Assembly: GCA_947500845.1 (NCBI GenBank) | Contig: CANMTP010000016.1 | Coordinates: forward strand, 1-64,000 | DNA from: an uncultured Aquimarina sp. | GTDB lineage: Bacteria; Bacteroidota; Bacteroidia; Flavobacteriales; Flavobacteriaceae | Reading direction: 5' to 3' | DNA length: 64,000 bases | Shown: piece after piece, positions 38,487-45,314 of the stretch | How the letters are laid out: every line of letters begins with the position of its first letter | Position numbering within the stretch: position 1 is the first letter of the stretch | Position numbers and translations under genes: made by a program | The notes under the pieces: model-generated | What the model was told of the DNA's origin: nothing | The model's database searches: none | What the model saw: only the letters and a program-made list of their open reading frames with translations

Positions 38487-39026
38487 ATGAAAAAGTTAGC
38501 AATTGTATTACTACTGGCTGTTTTACCATATGTGTCTAATGCACAAAGTTATTTTGATAAATATGAAAACATGAATGATGTTACCTCTATGGTCATCACT
38601 AATAAAATGTTTAAGCTATTAAGCAAAATGGATTTTGAAAGTACTGATGCAGAAACGCAAGAATATCTTAATCTGGTAGAAAATATTAATAATATAAAAG
38701 TATTTGTTACCGAAGATAAAGATGTGGCTCAAAAAATGAAAGGAGATGTTGATCAATATCTGAAAAAGTCATCTCTAGATGAATTAATGCGAATTAAAAG
38801 TGATGATGGTGAGAATATTAAGTTTTATGTAAAACCGGGAAAAGATGAGGATCATGTACAAGAGTTATTTATGTACCTGGTAGGGAATGATTCTAATGAA
38901 GGAAAACCTGAAACGGTAATACTTACTATAACAGGTAATATAGATTTAAAGCAAGTATCAAAACTGGCAAATGATCTTAATATCCCAGGAGGAAAAGAAC
39001 TTAAAAACGTAAAGAAAAGAAATTAG
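38487..39026 (+). CDS. DUF4252 exported protein
   Basis: A 179-residue protein with a Sec signal ending near VSNAQ. It has the DUF4252 pattern: a MFKLLSKMDFES segment, VKVFVTEDKDVAQKM-type strand (NIKVFVTED), a FYVKPGKDEDHVQELFMYL block and a terminal VILTITGNIDLKQVSKLA. The function of this family is unknown. It lies 45 bases after the anti-sigma-like gene in the same operon and is followed by a lipoprotein version of the same family. Confidence 0.87.
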   Translation: MKKLAIVLLLAVLPYVSNAQSYFDKYENMNDVTSMVITNKMFKLLSKMDFESTDAETQEYLNLVENINNIKVFVTEDKDVAQKMKGDVDQYLKKSSLDELMRIKSDDGENIKFYVKPGKDEDHVQELFMYLVGNDSNEGKPETVILTITGNIDLKQVSKLANDLNIPGGKELKNVKKRN

Positions 39027-39067
39027 TACCCACCTCAGGCGGGCAAGCATTTTATATTATAAAGAAT

Positions 39068-39104
39068 CAAACTTCTTTTGGCCTGAAGGATTAAAAGAAG
39101 TTTG
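39068..39104 (+). promoter_or_regulatory. Hairpin between the two DUF4252 genes
   Basis: Arms 39068-39079 and 39093-39104 form a 12-bp stem around a 13-base loop in the 144-base gap. There is no T-run behind it, so it is more likely an mRNA stabiliser or processing site than a terminator. Confidence 0.45.
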
Positions 39105-39170
39105 GTTTAAACGTCGATCAAAAACAATAAAGCAATCCTGAAGTATTCGGGATCAAAAAATCAATCAAAA

Positions 39171-39713
39171 ATGAAAAATATAGTTAAAATATTAGGTTTG
39201 GCAAGTGTATTGCTTTTTATGAGTTGTAATAATAATGCATCATTGCAACAATATTTTGTTGATCATCAGGGTGATGTGGATTTCATAGCAGTAGATGTGC
39301 CTTCGAGTCTTTTGGACAAAGAAACGGTAGCACTAAATGCTGAAGAGAAAGAGGCACTAGAAAGTATTAAAAAAGTAAATTTTCTCGCCTTACCGTTAAG
39401 CGAAAAAAATAAAGTACGTTATAAAAAGGAAAGTGCTGATATTAATAAAATTCTAAGCTCTAATAAGTATGCAACATTAATGAAATTTGGATCTAACGGA
39501 ACCAATGCAGTGTTGAAATATACGGGCGATGATGACGATATCGATGAAGTTATTGTTTTTGCAACAGACGATAAGAAAGGTTTAGCATTAATACGTGTAT
39601 TGGGTGATAATATGAGACCCGAGAAAATGGCTAAACTGGCAAGATCGGTAGAAAAAGGTAAAATTGACCTGGAAGCTTTTAAAAGAATAGGTGAAACTAT
39701 AGATATAGATTAA
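39171..39713 (+). CDS. DUF4252 lipoprotein
   Basis: A 180-residue lipoprotein (signal LLFMSCNNN, Cys19) with DUF4252 features: VDFIAVDVPSSLL, an SIKKVNFLALPL strand, YATLMKFGSNG and a terminal LALIRVLGDNMRPEKMAKLAR. It shares the family with the preceding exported protein but is anchored by lipid instead of being freely periplasmic, so the pair may work together at the membrane. A strong bidirectional terminator ends the operon at 39731-39764. Confidence 0.87.
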   Translation: MKNIVKILGLASVLLFMSCNNNASLQQYFVDHQGDVDFIAVDVPSSLLDKETVALNAEEKEALESIKKVNFLALPLSEKNKVRYKKESADINKILSSNKYATLMKFGSNGTNAVLKYTGDDDDIDEVIVFATDDKKGLALIRVLGDNMRPEKMAKLARSVEKGKIDLEAFKRIGETIDID

Positions 39714-39730
39714 TCACCGTTGTATAAAAT

Positions 39731-39764
39731 AAAAAAGCGCAGATATTTCTATCTGCGCTTTTTT
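39731..39764. terminator. Bidirectional terminator between the DUF4252 operon and purB
   Basis: A perfect 14-bp stem (39731-39744 with 39751-39764; aaaaaagcgcagat core) with a 6-base loop. Both strands carry a T-run. Confidence 0.9.
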
Positions 39765-39784
39765 AATATTATAGATTCTGTATT

Positions 39785-41128
39785 CTATATCCCTGTATAA
39801 TTAGATGGAGTAATCTGTTTCAATTCAGTTTTGATAGCTTCAGAAATCTCTAGGGTTTCAATAAAGTTAGCAATACTTTTCTGGTTAATGGTTGAATTCG
39901 TTCTGGTGAGGCCTTTAAGCGCTTCATATGGATTGGGATATCCTTCTCTACGTAAAATCGTTTGAATAGCTTCGGCTACTACTGCCCAGTTATTTTCGAG
40001 ATCTTCAGCAAACTTATCTTCATTCAACAATAGTTTGTTTAGACCCTTCAATGTAGCTTGAAAAGCAATCAGAGTATGCCCAAAAGGCACTCCAATATTT
40101 CTAAGAACCGTACTATCAGTAAGATCTCGTTGTAATCTACTTACTGGTAATTTTGCAGACAGATGTTCAAATAATGAATTTGCGATACCAAGGTTACCTT
40201 CACTATTCTCAAAATCTATAGGGTTTACTTTGTGAGGCATGGCAGAAGAGCCTACTTCTCCTTTTTTGATTTTCTGTTTAAAGTAATCCATTGACACATA
40301 GGTCCAAACATCACGATCCAAATCTAATAAAATAGTATTGATACGTTTTAAACCGTCAAAGAGAGCCGCCATGTGATCATAATGCTCGATTTGTGTTGTT
40401 GGAAAGGAATGGTGTAAGCCAAGTCTTTCCTGTACGAAATGAGTTCCGAAGGCTTTCCAGTCAATATTTGGGTAAGCGACTTGATGTGCGTTATAGTTTC
40501 CGGTGGCACCGCCAAATTTTGCTGCGCTTGGGATATCTTTAAGCTGATCAAATTGTGCTTCGAGCCTGGTAACATATACCTGAAATTCTTTTCCCAATCG
40601 GGTAGGTGAGGCAGGTTGGCCATGAGTTCGAGCTAACATGGGTACCTCTGCCCAATCCTCAACCAAAGACTTAAGTTTTTCTAAAAGCTCGATATAATGT
40701 GGTATGTAGACATCGCTTATTGCTTCTTTAATACTTAAAGGTATTGCGGTATTATTGATATCCTGAGAGGTAAGTCCAAAATGGATAAACTCCTTGTATT
40801 CTTGCAGGCCAAGCTGATCAAATTTTTCTTTTATAAAGTATTCTACTGCTTTGACATCGTGGTTGGTTACCTTTTCTATATCTTTAATCGCCAGAGCGTC
40901 CTCACTCGAAAAGTCAGTATAAATTTTCCTAAGGTTTTCAAATAAAGATGGATCAATATTTTGCAATTGTGGTAGCGGAATCTCACATAAAGCAATAAAA
41001 TACTCGATTTCTACTAATACGCGGTACTTGATTAAGGCTTCTTCGCTAAAATATAAGCTTAGCGATTGAGTTTTTGAGGCGTAACGACCATCAATAGGAG
41101 AGATAGCTTTCAAAGGAAATAATGACAT
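39785..41128 (-). CDS. purB: Adenylosuccinate lyase
   Basis: A 447-residue enzyme of the fumarase/aspartase superfamily that removes fumarate twice in purine synthesis (SAICAR to AICAR and adenylosuccinate to AMP). The start FPLKAISPIDGRYASKT is the PurB hallmark, TSQDINNTA and HGQPASPTRLGKE are conserved boxes, and the signature loop GSSAMPHKVNPIDFE (about 295-309) carries the catalytic Ser. The length is that of the E. coli-type PurB. A TAnnTTTG box 22 bases upstream fits a short leader. The HEAT-like gene lies upstream on the same strand. Confidence 0.96.
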   Translation of the reverse strand: MSLFPLKAISPIDGRYASKTQSLSLYFSEEALIKYRVLVEIEYFIALCEIPLPQLQNIDPSLFENLRKIYTDFSSEDALAIKDIEKVTNHDVKAVEYFIKEKFDQLGLQEYKEFIHFGLTSQDINNTAIPLSIKEAISDVYIPHYIELLEKLKSLVEDWAEVPMLARTHGQPASPTRLGKEFQVYVTRLEAQFDQLKDIPSAAKFGGATGNYNAHQVAYPNIDWKAFGTHFVQERLGLHHSFPTTQIEHYDHMAALFDGLKRINTILLDLDRDVWTYVSMDYFKQKIKKGEVGSSAMPHKVNPIDFENSEGNLGIANSLFEHLSAKLPVSRLQRDLTDSTVLRNIGVPFGHTLIAFQATLKGLNKLLLNEDKFAEDLENNWAVVAEAIQTILRREGYPNPYEALKGLTRTNSTINQKSIANFIETLEISEAIKTELKQITPSNYTGI

Positions 41129-41150
41129 GATTTTCTTTTTTTTGAAGCTG

Positions 41151-41158
41151 CAAAGATA
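41151..41158 (-). promoter_or_regulatory. Promoter -7 box of purB
   Basis: The minus strand reads TATCTTTG, matching TAnnTTTG, 22 bases before the ATG. No clear -33 element. Confidence 0.45.
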
Positions 41159-41252
41159 GGGGATAAGTTTTTATTAATGATTTTTTAGAGTTTCAAAATT
41201 TCAGGGTTTAAAACTCTTGGAGACACATCTTTGATTTGCCATGTTTGTCATG

Positions 41253-41302
41253 GTATTCAGTATTCAGTTGACAACTCATACCTCATACCTCAAATCTCAC
41301 CA
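41253..41302 (-). repeat. Degenerate heptamer array below the HEAT-like gene
   Basis: Plus-strand units GTATTCA (two copies, 41253-41266) and CTCATAC, CTCATAC, CTCAAAT, CTCACCA (41275-41302). In the direction of the upstream gene every unit contains TGA, and TGA(G) is the part that stays constant while the rest varies. It begins 6 bases after the stop at 41309. Confidence 0.6.
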
Positions 41303-41308
41303 CAGATA

Positions 41309-41863
41309 CTAGCCAAGTTTTTCCAATATCATTCTGGATCTGGCCTTATACGCCGCACTTCCCAAATTATAGTTGTTTTCAAGAATGATTTTGAGTTCTG
41401 GGTGAACCCAATCAAATTCGGTACCCAGCAAATAGAGTGTAGTCATAGAATATGCCTGTGGAGCGACTTTTTGATCGGTAATGAGCCAGTCAAAGCAGAT
41501 TTCGGTAATTTTTTCACGATGTGTTTGGGTTAGATACTTATTCACTTCGTTAGATTTCTTCTGATAATATGTAATAATTAGACATTCAAAAATTTTTGCC
41601 ATAGGTCGTACCGAAGGGTGCTGATATACCTTTGAGGTAATACTGATAATTTGATCAAGATACGGGAGTATAGCCGTAAGATTCTTCTTGCACAAGTACT
41701 CAAGTGCCCATGAGGCCTTGCAAGAAATCTCATCATCTACTTTTTCACAAATACTTAACAACTCTGGTAACGATTCTGGATTGTTAAGAATAAGATTTGC
41801 AAAATAATTTCTTTTTTCACGAGAATGATCGACAGTATTTAAAATATCTACTAAAGCTGACAT
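41309..41863 (-). CDS. Alpha-helical HEAT-like protein
   Basis: A 185-residue soluble protein made of helical pairs, for example PESLPELLSICEKVDDEISC and ASWALEYLCKKNLTAILPYL, which resemble HEAT repeats, a protein-binding scaffold fold. The start at the ATG 41863 is preferred to the GTG two codons earlier. Proteins of this kind next to purB are often labelled adenylosuccinate lyase by transfer, but there is no lyase motif in it. It lies 180 bases upstream of purB on the same strand. Its function is unknown. Confidence 0.75.
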   Translation of the reverse strand: MSALVDILNTVDHSREKRNYFANLILNNPESLPELLSICEKVDDEISCKASWALEYLCKKNLTAILPYLDQIISITSKVYQHPSVRPMAKIFECLIITYYQKKSNEVNKYLTQTHREKITEICFDWLITDQKVAPQAYSMTTLYLLGTEFDWVHPELKIILENNYNLGSAAYKARSRMILEKLG

Positions 41864-42096
41864 ATGCACTTCATGTATGGTTGTATTGCATATAAAAATA
41901 ATCGAAAAAGAAAGAATTCTAGCAATACCAGTAGATATTTCAACAATGATTTACGTAAAGTATAGGTATTCAATCCGTCTTCTTTTAGCATTGCAAATGG
42001 CATTTTATTGATAATAATTACTTGTTAAAACCGTTATCTCTTCTGTAACAGATAATTATAATCGTCTTTAATCACTTTAACTAAATAACACACGTC

Positions 42097-42633
42097 ATGC
42101 TTACTAAGATTAAAAACATTTTCATTGTTCTAATATTGGTCTTAATCATCACCCAGTTTTTGAGACCTGAAAAAAATGAAGCTAGTTATGATAGTATTGC
42201 TAGTTTTGAAGAAGCCACCAGCTTACCGGCTGAAGTTAAAACCGTACTGCAAAACAATTGTTACGATTGCCATAGTAATATAACCCGATATCCCTGGTTT
42301 ATGGAGGTTAGCCCCATAACACATTATATGGCCTATCAAATAGAAGAGGGTAAAGAACATTTTAATGTATCTACCTGGGATACCTATACTGATAAGCAAA
42401 AGGATCGAAAGTTAACAGAATTAATCGAAGAAATAGAATATAAAAAGATGCCATTAAAGCCTTACACCTGGATGCATGGTGAGTTATCTGGAGCAGATGG
42501 CAAAAAATTGATTGCCTGGGCTAAGGAGACCCGGGAAAAGGTAAAAACCCGTAAGTCTGATTCTTTGAATACTCAAAAAATCGATTCGACTGTAATAGAT
42601 AGTACAATAAGCAAAGTATCACTTGTTTATTAA
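42097..42633 (+). CDS. Haem-binding domain protein
   Basis: A 178-residue protein with an N-terminal membrane helix (about 5-22). The haem-binding segment reads NNCYDCHSN, a CxxCH-type site near residue 55, followed by RYPWFMEVSPI and a distal KKMPLKPYTW strand, which together match the haem_bd family of periplasmic cytochrome-like proteins. It is anchored by the N-terminal helix and faces the periplasm. The C-terminal tail, rich in Ser/Thr/Asp, overlaps the end of the convergent sirtuin gene by 15 bases. Its electron partner is unknown. Confidence 0.88.
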   Translation: MLTKIKNIFIVLILVLIITQFLRPEKNEASYDSIASFEEATSLPAEVKTVLQNNCYDCHSNITRYPWFMEVSPITHYMAYQIEEGKEHFNVSTWDTYTDKQKDRKLTELIEEIEYKKMPLKPYTWMHGELSGADGKKLIAWAKETREKVKTRKSDSLNTQKIDSTVIDSTISKVSLVY

Positions 42634-43299
42634 TTCTTTCACAACTTTGGGAACACCCACTGTTGCCTTTTCGGCTATAATAGTAAGATGTTGGGTTGGT
42701 GAAATAGCAGGATTCGGATCAATAAAATAGATAGGAATCTGTCGCCTTGTATATTGCAAGAGGCCAGCTGCGGGATATACCTGCATCGAGGTTCCTATAA
42801 TCAGTAGGATATCGGCTTGTTCTGTAATATTAATTGCCATGTCCATCATGGGTACCATTTCTCCAAACCATACAATATGGGGGCGTAATTGCGAATTATG
42901 TTCACAAAAATCACCAAGATTAAGATCTTGCTTCCAATCTAATATAAGATTTTCATCAAACTGACTACGCACCTTTAAAAGTTCCCCGTGCAAATGAATT
43001 ACAGATGAGCTGCCAGCTCTTTCGTGCAGGTCATCAATATTTTGAGTCACAATGGTTACATCGTATTTCTCTTCTAGTGTTACAAGAGAAAAATGTCCTT
43101 TATTTGGAGACACTGTTAATAATTGCCGACGTCTTTGGTTGTAAAAGTCAATTACCATTTGTGGATTGTTTTTCCATCCCATAGGCGAGGCGACCTCGGT
43201 TACATCGTGTCCTTCCCACAGTCCATCGGCATCTCTAAAAGTTTTAATACCACTTTCTGCACTAATACCTGCTCCTGTAAGTACGACAATTTTTTTCAT
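42619..43299 (-). CDS. cobB: NAD-dependent protein deacylase, class III sirtuin
   Basis: A 226-residue cytosolic sirtuin that removes acyl groups from lysine using NAD. GAGISAESGI (8-17), TQNIDDLHERAG (about 98-109) and the catalytic HLHGEL are clear. The YNQR in DFYNQRRRQL near residue 53 is the Tyr-x-x-Arg pair of class III enzymes, which prefer succinyl or malonyl groups. The four zinc cysteines of most sirtuins are absent (only Cys in DFCEHN), as in many Bacteroidota relatives. The name CobB here refers to the sirtuin and has no link with the cobalamin genes of this window. Confidence 0.92.
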   Translation of the reverse strand: MKKIVVLTGAGISAESGIKTFRDADGLWEGHDVTEVASPMGWKNNPQMVIDFYNQRRRQLLTVSPNKGHFSLVTLEEKYDVTIVTQNIDDLHERAGSSSVIHLHGELLKVRSQFDENLILDWKQDLNLGDFCEHNSQLRPHIVWFGEMVPMMDMAINITEQADILLIIGTSMQVYPAAGLLQYTRRQIPIYFIDPNPAISPTQHLTIIAEKATVGVPKVVKELINK

Positions 43300-43669
43300 A
43301 GATATAAAGCTCTTAGCAATTTGTTTTAAAGCTATTTAAAATAGTTGAATTGTATACGCTAAAGCTGGATAGATTTTTTATAATTCTTACCTATTTTTAT
43401 AATTTTTTGACGGTTTAAGAATTTTTAACATTTTTTAACAGGGCTACATACTTAAAAATGGAGGAATGCGTTCTAGATTGGCTATAGCTCTTATATCGAT
43501 GAATAGCGCAAGTTTACCGATGAAGTGTAAATCGTAATCGTTTGATTTGAAGATAGTTCCGTAGTATTATTACGGTATTACCGTATTTGCAAAAGCGTTA
43601 AAAAGCCTATCTTGTAAGTAGAATTTTACAATGTTTAAGTGCCAACACTAACTAATTAATCGATACCCT
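43300..43669. promoter_or_regulatory. Upstream region of the LytTR regulator with a TACGGTA palindrome
   Basis: Divergent gap of 370 bases with no gene. It holds a perfect 7-bp-arm palindrome at 43571-43585 (tacggta t taccgta), 85 bases before the LytTR gene. A related but looser inverted repeat, tacgg-N5-ccgta, occurs at 52370-52384. No promoter box could be set with confidence. Confidence 0.5.
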
Positions 43670-44407
43670 ATGAAATATCCTTACGTAATTATTGATCATG
43701 ACCCGAAAAATGCAGATGCTATTCAAATTGCATTAGAAGGTCAAACGGACTTTATCTGCACGGGAATTGCAAAAGATGAGCAAACGGCATTGGATTTAAT
43801 TTTAGAAAGGAAGCCCCGATTAGTTTTTTTAGAACCCGAAGTCCCTGGAGTACATTGTGCCAAAACACAGTATACTTTAATTACAGAATTGGCAAAATAC
43901 ATGTCCAGATTACCAGAATTTGTAGTGATTACAAAAACTACAGAATATGCTATAGAGGGAATACGCAACAGGATACTGGATTACATTTTAAAACCAATGG
44001 GTAAAAGTCAGATTTTACGAACATTAATGCGGTTTGAGAAAGATTTTAACGAGGTAGCAGATAACACACTTTGTTTTAAATCTTATGGCGATTATCGCTT
44101 TGTGGATGTCGAAGAAGTACTCTACTTAAAAGCAGATAACAACACTACTGATTTTATTATGAGCAATGGTAATAAAGTAGAAGCTTTTAAGACTCTTAAG
44201 CATTTCCAAAATTTATTGCCAGACCATTTTGTGCGAATTCACAATAGTTACATTATCAATACTCATTATGTCTCGAGGATCCATTTTGGCAAGGCCAAAT
44301 GTGCTATTAAAAATACCAACGATATGATTCCTTTTTCAAAATCGTACAAGAATACTGTAGAAGAGATTAAAGATAATCTGGCCAAAAAAAGCCTGATCCA
44401 TATTTAG
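43670..44407 (+). CDS. LytTR-family regulator with a degenerate receiver domain
   Basis: A 245-residue two-domain regulator. Residues 1-125 are a response-regulator receiver fold (VIIDHDPKN at the first strand, ITKTTEYAIEGI, YILKPM keeping the conserved Lys). The phosphorylated Asp position is Glu55 (FLEPEVPG) and the second acidic-pocket residue is His10, so ordinary phosphorylation is unlikely; Glu may mimic the phosphorylated state. Residues 140-240 are a LytTR DNA-binding domain, with VEEVLYLKADNN, FVRIHNSYIIN and MIPFSKSYK. No histidine kinase is adjacent; the kinase at 45315 has its own partner. Confidence 0.9.
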   Translation: MKYPYVIIDHDPKNADAIQIALEGQTDFICTGIAKDEQTALDLILERKPRLVFLEPEVPGVHCAKTQYTLITELAKYMSRLPEFVVITKTTEYAIEGIRNRILDYILKPMGKSQILRTLMRFEKDFNEVADNTLCFKSYGDYRFVDVEEVLYLKADNNTTDFIMSNGNKVEAFKTLKHFQNLLPDHFVRIHNSYIINTHYVSRIHFGKAKCAIKNTNDMIPFSKSYKNTVEEIKDNLAKKSLIHI

Positions 44408-44802
44408 TTGTACAAAACATTTTTTAGATAGTAACCGATAGATCGTATGATTTATCGGTTTTTTTATTGAATAAACTTGTTGATTCATACAAGTGAAAAT
44501 CGTACGCTAATTCCTACAATAAAAATAGGTTATTTTGAAATCCATCTAAGTACCCGTACAATCGGTCTATTTACCCTTAAAAAGGGTCAATTCACTAAAG
44601 AGACCTTTATTTATTGGGCGCGCGCGAGGTTTAGACCTACATTTGTAGTGTACAAAAGGAGAAATAGTCAATTTATAATCAACTTTTTTCCTACAAAATC
44701 GTGAGCGCAACGATTACCTAAAGTAAGAAAAACGAATATATTAATTTACCCCACAAGGATCTTTATTGGTCTTTGAATGAAAACAAAAAACTAAGAGAAC
44801 AT
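44408..44802. other. Gene-free gap with a terminator and a CG run
   Basis: It holds the LytTR terminator (44433-44465), a short inverted repeat around 44572-44587 (acccttaaa / aagggt) and an alternating GCGCGCGCG tract at 44618-44626 that is unusual in so AT-rich a genome. A 75-codon open frame at 44477-44704 has no features and is not called. Confidence 0.4.
44433..44465 (+). terminator. Terminator of the LytTR gene
   Basis: Arms 44433-44440 (aaccgata) and 44453-44460 (tatcggtt) followed by TTTTT, 26 bases after the stop. Confidence 0.75.
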
Positions 44803-44961
44803 ATGAAAACATTTAAGACTTTATTTGCAGTATTATTTTTAAGCACATTTTTTATCGCTTGTGAAGCGGATTCAGTAAATGAAGAGGTTGGATTAGAATT
44901 AGAAGATATAGATACTTTTGGAACAGAAGATGATATTCAAGAGGTAGAACCAGGTGCTTAA
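44803..44961 (+). CDS. Small acidic lipoprotein A
   Basis: A 52-residue protein: 19-residue lipoprotein signal, Cys20 (FFIACEADS), then a mature tail of 32 residues with 13 Asp/Glu and no Lys or Arg. An in-frame TTG at 44773 would add ten residues that spoil the signal, so the ATG at 44803 is taken, with GAGAA seven bases before it. It resembles its neighbour at 45015 along the whole length: TLF near the start, FIACE-x-DSV at the cleavage site and DD-x-QE-x2-PG near the end. No known domain. It may be a lipid-anchored signal or structural peptide; the function is unknown. Confidence 0.7.
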   Translation: MKTFKTLFAVLFLSTFFIACEADSVNEEVGLELEDIDTFGTEDDIQEVEPGA

Positions 44962-45014
44962 TAAAGAGAAATAAATCAGAATACTACGTTTAATTACTAA
45001 TTAAAAGACAATTT

Positions 45015-45176
45015 ATGAAAAATATAAAGACTTTATTTTCAATAATATTTTTTACCGTAATGTTTATAGCTTGTGAAACTGACTCAGTAGATGAACAGTT
45101 GGGTTTTGATGAAACTGAAGAATCCCTATATTCTGTTGAGGATGATTCCCAAGAAATACCTCCCGGGCAAGACTAA
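45015..45176 (+). CDS. Small acidic lipoprotein B, tandem paralogue of A
   Basis: A 53-residue protein read from the ATG at 45015 to TAA at 45174-45176. The signal ends at Cys20 (MFIACETDS) and the mature tail has 13 Asp/Glu in 33 residues and no basic residue. It repeats the layout of the 44803 protein (KTLF, FIACE-x-DSV, DD-x-QE-x2-PG). The 53-base gap and shared strand suggest a duplicated gene pair in one transcript. The TPR histidine kinase begins 138 bases downstream, so these small lipoproteins may be its ligands or modulators; this is inference. Confidence 0.7.
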   Translation: MKNIKTLFSIIFFTVMFIACETDSVDEQLGFDETEESLYSVEDDSQEIPPGQD

Positions 45177-45314
45177 AAAGATTTTTAAGAGCTTTTTAGG
45201 TTCTATGAAATAACGAATATCTAAGGAAAGATAAAATTTAAAGAAAACTCTAAATATCTGTTTGGAGTTTTTTTTAAAGAGCAAATTAAGTAATTTAAAG
45301 TCTTAATTAATTTT

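Noticed and set aside
41309-41863. HEAT-like protein considered as a second adenylosuccinate lyase
   Set aside because: It has no superfamily signature loop and is far too short; only its position next to purB suggests the name.
42619-43299. CobB considered as cobyrinate amidase of the B12 island
   Set aside because: Sequence motifs are those of a sirtuin; the shared gene name is a coincidence.
44618-44626. GCGCGCGCG tract considered as a Z-DNA or regulatory site
   Set aside because: Only nine bases and isolated; noted for composition but no support for function.
44477-44704. A 75-codon frame before the small lipoproteins
   Set aside because: No domain, signal or plausible start; it lies directly behind a terminator in a low-complexity gap.
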